This document shows positions 26,102 through 35,333 of a stretch of DNA of 64,000 nucleotides, one piece after another. Positions within the stretch are counted from its first letter, which is position 1. Each line of letters starts with the position of its first letter. The DNA is from Deltaproteobacteria bacterium (GTDB taxonomy: Bacteria; Desulfobacterota; Binatia; Binatales; Binataceae): contig JAKBMB010000006.1 of NCBI GenBank assembly GCA_021831785.1, positions 1 through 64,000 on the forward strand. Direction: 5' to 3'. The translations under genes were made by a program, and so were the position numbers. The notes beneath the pieces are model-generated. The model saw nothing but the letters and a program-made list of their open reading frames with translations. It was not told the DNA's origin and did not search any database.

Positions 26102-26879
26102 CTAGGTAGATCGAATGCGGCGTCTATGAGGCGGGCTTCGTAGTCCTCGCCGAGGGCACATTTCGAGGAGTCGGCAGCGCGCGCATTGCGGATCACGCGC
26201 GCGGCAGACCCTGCGTCCGTGCAAAATTAGTCTCATCGAAAATTGTGTCCAATGGCTCGGCGGCAGCAGCCGAGCAAGGTCGCGCTCAATCTTGTCCGGC
26301 TCCCTATGCCGCGTCAGCCCGAGCCGGTAGGCAACCCGCCGCACGTGAGTATCCACCGCGATCGCGGGCCGTCCGAAGACATGGCCCAGCACCACGTTGG
26401 CGGTCTTGCGTCCCACGCCTGTCAGCGTAAGCAGTTCTTCCATCGCCGAAGGCACCTGGCCGTCAAAGCGCTCGACGATGGCTGTTGCGGCCGCGATTAA
26501 AGCGCGCGCCTTCTCGCGAAAGAAACCGGCGCTGCGAATGATGTCTTCGATCGCATCGGGCCTGGCGCCGGCGGTCGACGCGGGATTCGGAAAAGCGGCG
26601 AACAGGCGCGGCGTGATTCGGTTGACGCGCTCGTCAGTGCACTGCGCTGAAAGAATGACCGCAGCCAGGCACTGCCAGGGCGTCGCGAAGTCGAGCGTGA
26701 TGCAGGCTTCGGGATAAAGCTCGGCGAGCTGGCCGGCAAGGAGCAGCGCGTGCTCAGCGCGCTCTCGCCCGCGGCCGGTAGGACCGGCCGTTAACGGCCG
26801 GGCGAGGCGCTCCGCATAATCATCGGGGGGCGCCGGATGCCGGCCGGCGGCGCCGGCCTTTTCGTGGCGCCCGGTCCAC
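26102..26879 (-). CDS. nth: Endonuclease III, with apparent frameshift near the start
   Basis: DNA glycosylase/AP lyase of base excision repair. The helix-hairpin-helix with catalytic Lys is LTGVGRKTANVVLG, the catalytic Asp is in AIAVDTHVRRVAYRLG, and the [4Fe-4S] cysteines fit C-x6-C-x2-C-x5-C (CRARDPQCARCRLLEMC). The frame has no ATG, GTG or TTG between the upstream stop and the conserved domain. A GTG at 26879, 9 bp after the preceding gene, would read into it if one base of the six-C run (26825-26830, G on the plus strand) were absent. So there is either a homopolymer sequencing error or a real frameshift. It is probably co-transcribed with the molybdoprotein upstream. Confidence 0.85.
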
Positions 26880-26888
26880 GGCGCGCCC

Positions 26889-27494
26889 TTAGGTTTCCTC
26901 GTCTTCCTGGAAGGAATAGCGCTCTTCCTTCCATGGGTCAGCGTGATTGTGGTAGCCACGGACCTCCCAGAAGCCGCGCTGGTCCTCAGCGGCAAAGTCC
27001 AGGGCGCGCACCCACTTGGCGCTCTTCCAGCCGTAGAGCTTAGGCACCACCAGGCGCAGCGGAAAGCCGTGGTCGGGCTCGAGGTCGCGGCCGTCGTGGC
27101 GATACGCAAGCATCGTGTCCTGGTCAAGGAATTCGTGCAGCGGCAAGTTGGCCGTATAGCCGCCGTCGCAGCCGACGATCACGAAGCGCGCCTCGGGCTT
27201 AACCCGCACAAGCCGCATCAGATCGCTGATGCGCACGCCCTCCCACTGATTGTCGAGCCGCGACCAGGTGGTGACGCAATGGAAATCGGCGACCATGACG
27301 CCCTTGGGCAACGAGCGAAACTCCTCGTAAGTCAAACGCAGTGGCTCCTCGACCAAGCCGGTGACGCGGAAATCCCACGTGCGAGGGTCAAACCGCGGCG
27401 TCGGCCCGTAAGTCAAGACCGGAAACTTGTCGGTCAATACCTGACCGGGCGGCACTCGCGCCCCGGCTTTCTCTGACGGTAGCCGCGTTTTCAT
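26889..27494 (-). CDS. Sulfite-oxidase-like molybdopterin oxidoreductase
   Basis: 201-residue single-domain member of the sulfite oxidase/MsrP fold. The molybdenum-ligand Cys is in VADFHCVTTWSRLDNQWEGV. Typical surrounding blocks are VLTYGPTPRFDPRTWDFRV, FVIVGCDGGYTANLPLHEFL, DHGFPLRLVVPKLYGWKSAK and RGYHNHADPW. It lacks a Tat or Sec signal, so it is probably cytoplasmic, unlike MsrP. The substrate is unknown. It is the first gene of a short minus-strand unit with nth. Confidence 0.87.
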   Translation of the reverse strand: MKTRLPSEKAGARVPPGQVLTDKFPVLTYGPTPRFDPRTWDFRVTGLVEEPLRLTYEEFRSLPKGVMVADFHCVTTWSRLDNQWEGVRISDLMRLVRVKPEARFVIVGCDGGYTANLPLHEFLDQDTMLAYRHDGRDLEPDHGFPLRLVVPKLYGWKSAKWVRALDFAAEDQRGFWEVRGYHNHADPWKEERYSFQEDEET

Positions 27495-28026
27495 CGGTTA
27501 TTATCAATACCGGATTTGTGCGAATGGTTAAAGCTGGAGCGCGCGCATCCCGATCGCCCTTGTTCGCTATGCTCGCTTAAATTGGCCGCGTGGCTTGCAC
27601 CGCGCTCGGCGCTTTACCGGCAGCGATTTGTTCGAATCGTTCACGCCTTGGGAGCGAAGCGCGCCGGACGCCGCTCGCGCTGGAGGCGGCCGTCAAGATA
27701 GGTGTGGGACAGGCTTAGCGGCGGTCTTAACGCCTCTCCCCGTCGGGAGAGAGCCTACCCTGAGCCTGTCGAAGGACCGCGCCGCGCGAAAGCGCGGCGC
27801 GGGTGAGCGACCAATGAGAAACAACAATTGCTGCGCTGCGGACCGCGCTTTCAGCACCCTCACCCCCGCCCTCTCCCGCTTCGCGGGCGAGGGAGTAGAA
27901 AAAGCGCGGCGCGGCCGTCCTCTAGCGATGGGAAGAGGAACGGACATGGCTCAGCCGATGCCGCGCTCAACGGACCATGCTGAGAGATGGCCACCAGGCG
28001 CCCGAACTATTCAACGCGCCTATAAC
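27495..28026. repeat. Intergenic region rich in palindromic repeats
   Basis: 532 bp with no supported gene. It contains an 11-bp hairpin with a GAAA tetraloop (CCGCGCCGCGC GAAA GCGCGGCGCGG, 27777-27802), preceded by TGAGCCTGTCGAAGG. A second hairpin (CCCTCTCCCGC TTC GCGGGCGAGGG) lies at about 27868-27893. Motifs of this kind are dispersed in many GC-rich genomes. No T-run marks them as terminators. Confidence 0.5.
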
Positions 28027-29493
28027 TCACCACACTAGGGCGACAAGCAAATCGGCGACGTTGACCCCGGTGGGGCCGGGCTTGAACAAGTCGCCGGTTA
28101 GTGCGAACAGCGAGTAAGCGTCGTTGCGCTCCAAGTATGCGGCGGGATCAGCGCCCCGCTTTAGGGCGGTTGCGGTGGTCTGCGGGTCGGCGAACGCGCC
28201 CGCAGCGTCGGTGGGTCCGTCGATTCCGTCGGTGCCCGCGCAAAGCAACGCCAGGTTGGCGCGCGGCGCGATTTTGGCCAGCTCGATCGCGCATGCCAGG
28301 GCAAGCTCCTGCGCGCGTCCGCCGCGGCCGTCGCCGCTCACAGTCACCACGGGCTCGCCCCCGGCAAGCACGCATCGCCTCGGGGCTGCCGCACCGGGTT
28401 TTCGGGTTTTCGCGGAGCCGTTCGGCTCGGAGTTCGCGATCTGGGCGAGAAAAGACGCGCATTCGCGGCCTGTCGCGCGCGCCTCGCCGCTGAGTTCGCG
28501 CCAGCGCGTGACAGTACAGCCCAAGGCTGCCGCCGCGGCCTCGGCGGCATCCAGCGCCGCGTCGTTGTCAGCTAAAATCGAGAACTTGACCCGAGCGAGC
28601 AGCGGGTCGTTGGGCTTTACGGTCTCGGTGATCTCCCCCGCGATGCCGCGCTCGATATGGCGGCGCGCGGCGCCGGGAGCACGCTCCCACACCTTGTGCC
28701 GAATCATCACTTCGCGCGCCTGACCGTATGTCGTCGCGTCGGCGGCGGCGGGCCCCGAGCCGATCGTGGCCGGATCGTTGCCGGCGACGTCAGACATCGC
28801 CAGAACGATCATCCGCGCCGCGCGCAGGTGATGGAGCAAGCGCCCGCCCTTTATTGCGGACAGATGCTTGCGCACGGTGTTAAGCTCGTGGATCGTGGCA
28901 CCGGAGCGCAGCAAAAGGCCGGTGGCCGCGATCTTGTCGGCCAGCGTAATTCCTGCGGCCGGCGCCGCCATCATGGCCGAAGCGCCGCCGCTGAGCGCCA
29001 TTATCACGGCGTCCGGCGGCGCAGCCCGGGCGACAAAATCTAGCGCCGCCGCGCCGGCCTGCGCCGACGCCTGGGTAGGCAGCGGATGCGCGGCCTCCAA
29101 GACGCGCAGAAAGGGATGAGGCGCACCGCCGGCTGCCCAGTCGTTCTGTTCCGGCCGGCCCGCGCCCCCCGGTGCGTTCGCCAGCAGCGCGCGCAAGTCT
29201 TCTTGCAATTGTCCGCCGGCGCCGATGGGCACTATCGCAAGCAGCCCCATCAGCTTTGCGCGGCATAAACCGGCCAGCGCCGCGGCCATTCCGGGCGCCG
29301 CTTTGCCCACCGCGAGCACGAACAGCCCGCGCGCCGCCGCCACAATCTGCGGGATCTCGCGAAACGCGGCGCCGTCGCCGTCAAGCGCGCGCCCGACCAG
29401 CCGCGCGGACGACAGCGCGGCGATTACCTCCCGGTAGATCCGCGTCAGACGCTCGCGCGCGGAATCGTCGATCGAGCCGCGCCCCGCGTCCAT
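28027..29493 (-). CDS. Glycerate 2-kinase (GckA/MOFRL family)
   Basis: ATP-dependent glycerate kinase of the DUF4147/MOFRL type, producing 2-phosphoglycerate. 488 residues, slightly long for the family. It shows AVGKAAPGMAAALAGLCR, VIMALSGGASAMMAAPAAG, ATIHELNTVRKHLSAIKGG and the C-terminal MOFRL part with GRGGRAQELALACAI, CAGTDGIDGPTDAAGAF and FKPGPTGVNVADL. Its ATG overlaps the stop of rpiA (TGATG), so the two are translationally coupled. Both act on small sugar acids and phosphates of central carbon metabolism. Confidence 0.92.
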   Translation of the reverse strand: MDAGRGSIDDSARERLTRIYREVIAALSSARLVGRALDGDGAAFREIPQIVAAARGLFVLAVGKAAPGMAAALAGLCRAKLMGLLAIVPIGAGGQLQEDLRALLANAPGGAGRPEQNDWAAGGAPHPFLRVLEAAHPLPTQASAQAGAAALDFVARAAPPDAVIMALSGGASAMMAAPAAGITLADKIAATGLLLRSGATIHELNTVRKHLSAIKGGRLLHHLRAARMIVLAMSDVAGNDPATIGSGPAAADATTYGQAREVMIRHKVWERAPGAARRHIERGIAGEITETVKPNDPLLARVKFSILADNDAALDAAEAAAAALGCTVTRWRELSGEARATGRECASFLAQIANSEPNGSAKTRKPGAAAPRRCVLAGGEPVVTVSGDGRGGRAQELALACAIELAKIAPRANLALLCAGTDGIDGPTDAAGAFADPQTTATALKRGADPAAYLERNDAYSLFALTGDLFKPGPTGVNVADLLVALVW

Positions 29494-30191
29494 CAGGCTT
29501 TCGCCTTTGTGCCCCGGCGCTTAAGCGCGCTGATTTTACCGCCGGCTGCGCAAACCAGAACCTCGTCGGCCACGCCGACAAAAAGCCCGCTTCCGAGCAC
29601 GCCCGGAATGGCCGCGAGCTCGCGCTCCAGACGCGCAGGTTCGACAATTTCTTCGACCGCACAGTCAAGAATCAAATTGCCGTTGTCGGTCGAAAATTCT
29701 TGGCCCTTCTCGGCGCGCCGCACTTGCGGCCGCAGGCCGAGGGCCTCGATGCGCCGCGCGCACAAATCGACGCCGAACGCCAGTACCTCGACCGGCAGCG
29801 AGCCGCGCTGCCCCAGGCGCCGCACGAGCTTCTCTTCACCGACCAGGATGACGTAGTACCTAGCGGCGGCGGCAACGATTTTTTCGCGCAAAAGGGCGCC
29901 GCCAAACCCCTTTATCAGGTCAAGGTTGGCATCGACCTCGTCGGCCCCGTCGAGCGCGACATTAAGCTCGCCCTCAAGCGGACGCAACTCAATTCCGACC
30001 CGGCGCGCCAGTTCGGCGCTGCGTTCGGAGGTAGGTACGGCGCGAATCTTAAGCTCGCTGTGGCCCAGCGCGCGAATGAACGCGGAGGCCGCCTTGCCGG
30101 TGCCGATCCCAACCGTAAAGCCCGATTCCACATAGCGCAGGGCGTGCTCACCCAGTAGCGCGAGGTCTTCGTCCGATGCTTTGCCTGACAT
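29493..30191 (-). CDS. rpiA: Ribose-5-phosphate isomerase A
   Basis: Interconverts ribose 5-phosphate and ribulose 5-phosphate. 232 residues with the signature VGIGTGKAASAFIRALG (more often GTGST; here GTGKA), the catalytic Asp region VALDGADEVDANLDLIKG, GGALLREKIVAAAA and FSTDNGNLILDC. The ATG at 30191 was chosen because the longer frame upstream is unrelated to the family. Ribulose 5-phosphate is also the substrate of the intact RibB half at 18.6 kb. It is first in a two-gene unit with the glycerate kinase. Confidence 0.94.
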   Translation of the reverse strand: MSGKASDEDLALLGEHALRYVESGFTVGIGTGKAASAFIRALGHSELKIRAVPTSERSAELARRVGIELRPLEGELNVALDGADEVDANLDLIKGFGGALLREKIVAAAARYYVILVGEEKLVRRLGQRGSLPVEVLAFGVDLCARRIEALGLRPQVRRAEKGQEFSTDNGNLILDCAVEEIVEPARLERELAAIPGVLGSGLFVGVADEVLVCAAGGKISALKRRGTKAKA

Positions 30192-30319
30192 AGTCACTCT
30201 CTGTACCCCGGTTATGCCCGAGCGTTGCGCTTTGGCGCGGTTCGGGAGCAAAACGTCGAGACTTCGCGGATGCGCAGACGGGCGTTCGTGTCCAGCAGCG
30301 ATTAGCGCTGGCGCAAAGC

Positions 30320-30889
30320 TTACCTTTCTTTGGCTAGGAGATTCATAAACTCCTGACGTGTCTCGAAGCGATTCTGGAACAGGCCCAGCATCGCCGAAGT
30401 CGTAATCCACGAGTTCTGTTTTTCCACGCCGCGCATTCTCATGCAAAGATGCTCGGCCTCGAGCACCACGGCAACGCCCAGCGGTTCGAGTTGCTCGGAG
30501 ATGGTGTTGGCGATCTGCGTCGTCATGCGTTCCTGAATTTGCAGCCGGCGCGCGTAAATCTCAACCAGGCGGGCGATTTTCGAGAGCCCCACGATGCGAT
30601 TTCGCGGCACATAAGCAACGTGCGCCTTACCCATGAAGGGCAGCAGATGATGTTCGCACAAGGAGTAAAAATCCAGGTCCCGGCATACGATCATTTCCTG
30701 GTAATCCTCGACGAAAAAAGCGCCGTTGATCACCTCTTTAGGGTTTTCGGCGTAGCCCTTGGTAAGGAACTGAAGCGCCTTGACCATACGCGCGGGCGTG
30801 CGCAGCAACCCCTCGCGATCCGGATCCTCGCCCAGAAAATCGAGCAGAACCTTGACAGCCTGTTCTGCTAGTTGCGCGGTAGAAGCCAT
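30320..30889 (-). CDS. folE: GTP cyclohydrolase I
   Basis: First step of tetrahydrofolate synthesis: GTP to dihydroneopterin triphosphate. 189 residues, normal length. The zinc ligands are in [11 protein letters not shown] (Cys and His) and in [11 protein letters not shown] (Cys). Other family blocks are [28 protein letters not shown]-like IVCRDLDF and [18 protein letters not shown]. It is followed 129 bp downstream by rpiA on the same strand and preceded by metF, so folate-related genes cluster here. Confidence 0.96.
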   Translation of the reverse strand: MASTAQLAEQAVKVLLDFLGEDPDREGLLRTPARMVKALQFLTKGYAENPKEVINGAFFVEDYQEMIVCRDLDFYSLCEHHLLPFMGKAHVAYVPRNRIVGLSKIARLVEIYARRLQIQERMTTQIANTISEQLEPLGVAVVLEAEHLCMRMRGVEKQNSWITTSAMLGLFQNRFETRQEFMNLLAKER

Positions 30890-31026
30890 AGCTGATACCT
30901 TTTCGACCGAATTAATGCCGCCGGCGGGCTCTGAGAAGTGAACTGCCGTTGGACTTGACCAACGAGACCCTCGTGAGGGTTAGGTAGCTTTCCTTCCCGC
31001 TCCGTCAATTCCAGCATCGCAAGCTG

Positions 31027-31968
31027 TTAAGCTTCTTTGCCGGCCGGGTCGGAGGCAAGAGAGCGTTTGAGTTGGGCGCGTAAGGGGCTGAATTTAAGTG
31101 CCAACTCAATCGCCAGCGACGGACCTCCGCCGCTCATTATGTTAAACCCCGCCACCTGCGGGGCCAAGCGGGTTATCAACTCTAAGCTATGCTCGATGGA
31201 GCGCGCTTGCACCTGTGGCTCCTCCATACCTGCGTAGCTTTCCAGATATTCCCTGGCGGGGGCAAGGTCGCGTATTTTGGCTGCGATATACTGTGCCATT
31301 GCGGCGCGCTTTAGCGGCAAGATTCCGAGTATCAGCGGAATTTTCAGCTCGCGCGCGCGGTCGGCGAAGCTGCGCGCCGTCTGCAAGTCGAAGACCGGCT
31401 GGGTCATTATGAAGCGCGCGCCGGCCGCGATTTTATGCGACAACAACTCGACCTCACGTGCGAGGTTTTTCCGATTTGGGTTGGCAACCGCGCCGACAAG
31501 CAGGGCCGGCGGCGACTTAAGCAGCTTGGCCTCGCCGAGTTCACCGCGGTTAAGCTCGCCCACAACTTCGAGCAAGCCCATCGCGTCCACGTCGTGAACC
31601 GCGCTGGCATGCGCCTTAGCGCCGGCGTCGTTCGGTGCAAGCTTATCCCCGGTCAGCGCCACCACCGCGCCTACGTTGAGCGCCCCGGCCCCCAGCAGGT
31701 CTGCCTTGAGCGCGAGCAAGTTACGGTCGCGACAAGACACGTTGAGCACCACGGGCAGGCCGAGCCGATGTTGAACGATGGAAGCAAAGACCAAGGCGGA
31801 CATTTTCACCTTGGCCAAAGCGTTGTCGGTAAGGTTGATTGCGTCAAGATGGCCGACCAAGACGCTCAGACGCCTAAGCAGGGGCTCGTAGTTCACCCCG
31901 CGCGGTGGGCTAACTTCGAGCCATAGCGTCAACGCTCCGCGATGAAGGCTATCGGATAATTTAATCAT
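31027..31968 (-). CDS. metF: Methylenetetrahydrofolate reductase family protein
   Basis: FAD-dependent TIM-barrel enzyme producing 5-methyl-THF for methionine synthesis. 313 residues. The blocks match: LWLEVSPPRGVNYEPLLRRL, DAINLTDNALAKVKMSAL, VVLNVSCRDRNLLALKADLL, VGAVANPNRKNLAREVELL, AGARFIMTQPVFDL and IPLILGILPL. It is somewhat divergent from E. coli MetF and resembles MetF-like proteins of acetogens and deltaproteobacteria, so its exact electron donor is open. folE follows 137 bp downstream on the same strand. Confidence 0.88.
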   Translation of the reverse strand: MIKLSDSLHRGALTLWLEVSPPRGVNYEPLLRRLSVLVGHLDAINLTDNALAKVKMSALVFASIVQHRLGLPVVLNVSCRDRNLLALKADLLGAGALNVGAVVALTGDKLAPNDAGAKAHASAVHDVDAMGLLEVVGELNRGELGEAKLLKSPPALLVGAVANPNRKNLAREVELLSHKIAAGARFIMTQPVFDLQTARSFADRARELKIPLILGILPLKRAAMAQYIAAKIRDLAPAREYLESYAGMEEPQVQARSIEHSLELITRLAPQVAGFNIMSGGGPSLAIELALKFSPLRAQLKRSLASDPAGKEA

Positions 31969-32324
31969 GTCTCACCTTACGCCGGCGCCACCGATACGGA
32001 CGGCAACCAAGGCGGCCGTGCTGACCTCGTCCGTTCGCCGCGCAAATACTGCGCGTAGCGTAGCAAAGGCTTAGCCGAAGCGAGCCGACCCCTGCGACAG
32101 ACTTAAGCCTCGCCGAGAATCAAGCGCAGCGCGAGGAACACCGGATGGTTCCTGTGTGGCTGGTCTGAGGTCGGCAAAGATTGTGCGCACTTAAGCGCTC
32201 GTATGCGGCGTCGAAAGGGGCGCTTTCTTTGCCCCAGCCGCGCAGCCGGGGTTCAAAAGCCGGTCCCAGCCTGGAGCGGTCTGGGCCGCTTACGCGCCGC
32301 GTCCGGCAGCGCCCTCCGGCTGCC
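31969..32324. other. Intergenic gap, nothing recognised
   Basis: 356 bp upstream of metF and downstream of the kinase-like gene. GC-rich, with partial inverted repeats around 32230-32310 (CCCCAGCCGCGCAGCCGGGG). No gene, promoter or terminator could be supported. Confidence 0.4.
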
Positions 32325-33371
32325 CTACTTGGCGTCGCAGACCGCGACATGATTGCGGTCAGTGGTTTTGATTTTCTGGTACTTGCGGTAGTCGTACCCG
32401 GTCGCCATGGCCATCAGCAACTCATCCATGCCGCCGCTTTTCTCGCGCCGCAGGACTCGCAACCGGTCGAGGAATTCCCGAAAGTCGCGACTGCCGTTGC
32501 CGCAAGCGCCGCCGTTCAGCCATTCTTGCAACCCGGTCACCAGGAAGCGCAGCGACGAGTAGCGAAGCTCGTTCGGAAAGGCGTCCCATTCGGCCAACGA
32601 TAGCGCCCGCAACGACTCGTAACCGAGCATCAGCGAACGAAACCGCAGCAACGAGTATTGATCGCCGAGGAAGCATAGCGCATTAACCGCGGTTGCCAGG
32701 TCGGCGATAAATTTTCCGCGCGTAGCCGATTCGAAGGCCAGAACGGAGGTCAGGCGATCGCCGCGAAACAGAAGCCGTTCGGCGAAAAGATCGCCATGAA
32801 TTATGCCCTTGGGCAACCGCTGCTCGAGATGGCGGCGCAGATAATCGAACTCCTCGTCGAGCAAGCGGCTGATTTTGCCGAAAAAACTGGGCAGCCGCGG
32901 CCGCAGCCGCCGGTAGAGGTCGACCACCTGTTCAAAGTTGTAGCGGTTGTCGATGCCCTTCTTGTAGGCGCGACCGATCGTGTGCAGGTTCGCCAGTGCT
33001 CGTCCGGCGTTCTCTAGCTGAGCGGCATTGAGACCCGCAACGCTTAGCGCTTGCCCGGGACTCCAGCGGTAAATCGAAAGGTAGCGGCGTTGATATTCTC
33101 GGTAAAAGCGCCCATTCCTGTCCTGCAGCGGCCAAGGGCAGGGAAAAGAATGCTTGGAAAGAAACCCGAGAAGCTCGATCTCGCGCTTTATGTCATACTC
33201 CCGTGCGGCTTGCGCCACACGCAACAGATACCTACCCTTGCTGGTCTCGAATATGCAGCGAACCTCCGCGCCGCCGTTAGCGAGCCCGTCGATTTTGCCT
33301 GCGCGACCCAGGCCGTAGTCATCCAGCACACCCTGAAGCGTTGATGTGGTCAAATCCGCGTAGGCCGCCAT
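32325..33371 (-). CDS. Homoserine-kinase-II/aminoglycoside-kinase-fold protein, probable pseudokinase
   Basis: 348 residues of the ThrB type II/fructosamine-kinase fold. The N-terminal MAAYADLTTSTLQGVLDDYG and LANGGAEVRCIFETSKGRYL look like homoserine kinase II. However, the catalytic loop HGDLFPDNVLF of that family reads HGDLFAERLLF, and the metal-binding Asp of the following GVIDF strand reads SVLAF. The catalytic-loop Asn and the DFG-type Asp are therefore replaced. Phosphotransfer is doubtful; a regulatory or binding role is possible. Start at ATG 33371 because it matches family N-termini; a TTG at 33401 is an alternative. It stands alone on the minus strand. Confidence 0.75.
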   Translation of the reverse strand: MAAYADLTTSTLQGVLDDYGLGRAGKIDGLANGGAEVRCIFETSKGRYLLRVAQAAREYDIKREIELLGFLSKHSFPCPWPLQDRNGRFYREYQRRYLSIYRWSPGQALSVAGLNAAQLENAGRALANLHTIGRAYKKGIDNRYNFEQVVDLYRRLRPRLPSFFGKISRLLDEEFDYLRRHLEQRLPKGIIHGDLFAERLLFRGDRLTSVLAFESATRGKFIADLATAVNALCFLGDQYSLLRFRSLMLGYESLRALSLAEWDAFPNELRYSSLRFLVTGLQEWLNGGACGNGSRDFREFLDRLRVLRREKSGGMDELLMAMATGYDYRKYQKIKTTDRNHVAVCDAK

Positions 33372-33786
33372 CGCAAATCGCAAAAATGACTGGGGAAACA
33401 AGAAACCCGCTTAAGTCTAGACGCTGGCTTCTCCGGGGTCAACGACGCTGCGGTGATCTTTTATCGCCTTTGGCGGTTTTTCGGACCCCGAGAGACTTAA
33501 ACCGGGATAAGCCCGCCCAAGTTGGTCAATTGTGTTGTCCCGACAGGCGACAACAGCCCGAATGTGCTATGCCGAGCCCGAGGCACTCTGCTTGTTGAGA
33601 CAGCGGGCTGAAAAAGCCGCAGCTACCCGCTATGAAAAGACGAGACGGCCATTGTAAGAGATGCTTAAACGCTTTTGTCCATCTATAAACATCTCTTGCC
33701 GATGAAATCTCACAAGCCTTCAAACTGCCTGCCGCGCAGACAATTAAAGTAAAGCTAAATCGTTACCACCGGAGGCAAGCCTCACT
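33372..33786. promoter_or_regulatory. Divergent regulatory region with inverted repeat
   Basis: 415 bp between the kinase-like gene and the peroxiredoxin gene, so both promoters lie here. A perfect 8-bp inverted repeat (AAGAGATG at 33656-33663, CATCTCTT at 33690-33697) ends about 90 bp before the peroxiredoxin start, in a locally A/T-rich segment. It could be an operator for an oxidative-stress regulator (inference). The peroxiredoxin ribosome site is GGAGG at 33771-33775. Confidence 0.4.
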
Positions 33787-34308
33787 ATGGCAAACGACAC
33801 AAAGCATAGGCCGAAGCAGACATCTCAGCCGCAGCCGACGCAAGGGTTGCTGGGCAAACCCGCGCCCCCGTTTGAGCTGCCGGATCGCTCGGGTGCTCCG
33901 GTCAGCTTGAAAAGCCTGCTCCGCAGCGGAAATTTAGTGCTTTACTTTTATCCCAGGGACATGACGCCAGGGTGCTCCAAGGAGGCCTGTGAGTTTCGCG
34001 ACCGATACGAAGCGATTCGCGCTCGCAGTGCGGTAGTCGCGGGGGTGAGCACTGACAGCGCCGCTTCACATCAAAAATTCGCCGCCAAGTACGAACTTGA
34101 CTTTACGCTGCTAAGCGATCCCCGGGGAAAAATCGCGCGGCGCTACGGCGTATACAAGATGAAAAAGCTTTATGGGCGCGAATTTGAAGGCATCGAGCGC
34201 ACGACCTTCCTTGTCGATCGGCATGGCGTGGTACGCCGGGTTTTCCCGCGGGTCAAGGTTCAAGGCCACGCTGACGAGGTGCTGAAAGCGCTCGACGAGT
34301 TGGCCTGA
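33787..34308 (+). CDS. bcp: Thiol peroxidase, BCP/PrxQ-type peroxiredoxin
   Basis: Reduces hydrogen and organic peroxides with electrons from thioredoxin. 173 residues. The active site FYPRDMTPGCSKEACEFRD holds the peroxidatic Cys and, five residues later, the resolving Cys of the atypical two-Cys BCP type. Other family blocks are VVAGVSTDSAASHQKFAAKY, FTLLSDPRGKIARRYGVY and ERTTFLVDRHG. The first ~20 residues are a polar Gln/Pro-rich extension that most homologues lack. A GGAGG ribosome site lies 11 nt before the ATG. Confidence 0.94.
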   Translation: MANDTKHRPKQTSQPQPTQGLLGKPAPPFELPDRSGAPVSLKSLLRSGNLVLYFYPRDMTPGCSKEACEFRDRYEAIRARSAVVAGVSTDSAASHQKFAAKYELDFTLLSDPRGKIARRYGVYKMKKLYGREFEGIERTTFLVDRHGVVRRVFPRVKVQGHADEVLKALDELA

Positions 34309-34472
34309 GCGGGCGCACCGCCTCACCGGTTGGCCCCGTTTGGCCGGAGAAGAGCCGACACTCGCCTGGCCGACCTGCCCCCCTGCGGCCCAACCGTCAA
34401 CTCCCCGCACGCAGCCCGCGCTCGAAGCCTGGGCGTCCGGCGAGCGGCAACCATCGTCGTTTTGGTCGCGCG

Positions 34473-35312
34473 CTAATTTTCGGCGATCAAACGCTGGCGC
34501 AAGAACTCCTCTACAGGTTTGCGCACGCGGTCACCCAGTTCATGGCCGGCGCCGGCGAAGTAGTACGCTTTGACGTAAGCGCCACGCTCTTTGAGCTGCT
34601 GTTCGAGGAGCTTGGCCTGCGCCGGCGGACTTTTGGTGTCGTGCTCGCCGTGGAGGATAAGCACGCTTAAATCCAGGCGCGCCGGCAGATGAGGCAGCAC
34701 GCTGCGCTCGTCAAGTGCCCGATGGCTGGGCCATACCTGATGCAGGATTTTGAGCTTGGCCATCAATGACGCGCTCGGCCAAAGTTTGACCATGTCGTAG
34801 GTGCCGGATTCCAGGATTACCGCGCGCACGTGCAGTTCGGAGTCCATCGCCAACCCAACCGCCATCGCGCCGTTAAAGCTGCCCCACACGGCCAGCCGAT
34901 TGGCGTCCACGTCGGCGCGCCGCGCAAGCAACTTAAGCGCCCGCTGCACCGCGGCGACAACCTGAGGCCCGACAAATCGCCCCGGCCCTGAAGACTCGCC
35001 CGAGCCGGGCATGCTGATGCAGGCGACCTGCACACCAAGCGCGCCGAGCCAGCGCGACGAGTCGATGCATCGGCGCGCATTGCCGGCCTCGGGATTTACA
35101 ATCAGCACCGCGGGCTCTTTGCCGGCCTGGGGAACCAGCGCGATATAGCCTTCGATCTGAAAAACGCCCTTGCCGCTCTCGAGCTGAAAGCTAAATGGGC
35201 GGGTGCGCGCCGGCGCTTGCTCCGGCGCCGCCGGCTTCTTATGGCAGGCCAGAAGCAACGTGGCCAGACCAAGCACAGCGCCCCCCCAACCGATAGCGAA
35301 CGATTTGTTCAT
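34473..35312 (-). CDS. Alpha/beta-hydrolase lipoprotein
   Basis: 279 residues. Met7 of the longer frame (35312) gives a lipoprotein signal with lipobox LLLAC followed by HKKP, so it is probably anchored in an envelope membrane. The body is a prolyl-oligopeptidase/dienelactone-hydrolase-like fold: QIEGYIALVPQ, AVLIVNPEAG, the nucleophile elbow VWGSFNGAMAVGLA, the acid in LILHGEHDTKSPP and His in FAGAGHELGD. The elbow is GSFNG rather than strict GxSxG. The substrate is unknown. It is 21 bp downstream of lpxD on the same strand and probably co-transcribed with it. Confidence 0.75.
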   Translation of the reverse strand: MNKSFAIGWGGAVLGLATLLLACHKKPAAPEQAPARTRPFSFQLESGKGVFQIEGYIALVPQAGKEPAVLIVNPEAGNARRCIDSSRWLGALGVQVACISMPGSGESSGPGRFVGPQVVAAVQRALKLLARRADVDANRLAVWGSFNGAMAVGLAMDSELHVRAVILESGTYDMVKLWPSASLMAKLKILHQVWPSHRALDERSVLPHLPARLDLSVLILHGEHDTKSPPAQAKLLEQQLKERGAYVKAYYFAGAGHELGDRVRKPVEEFLRQRLIAEN

Positions 35313-35333
35313 CACTGCCGATAAAAACACGGT

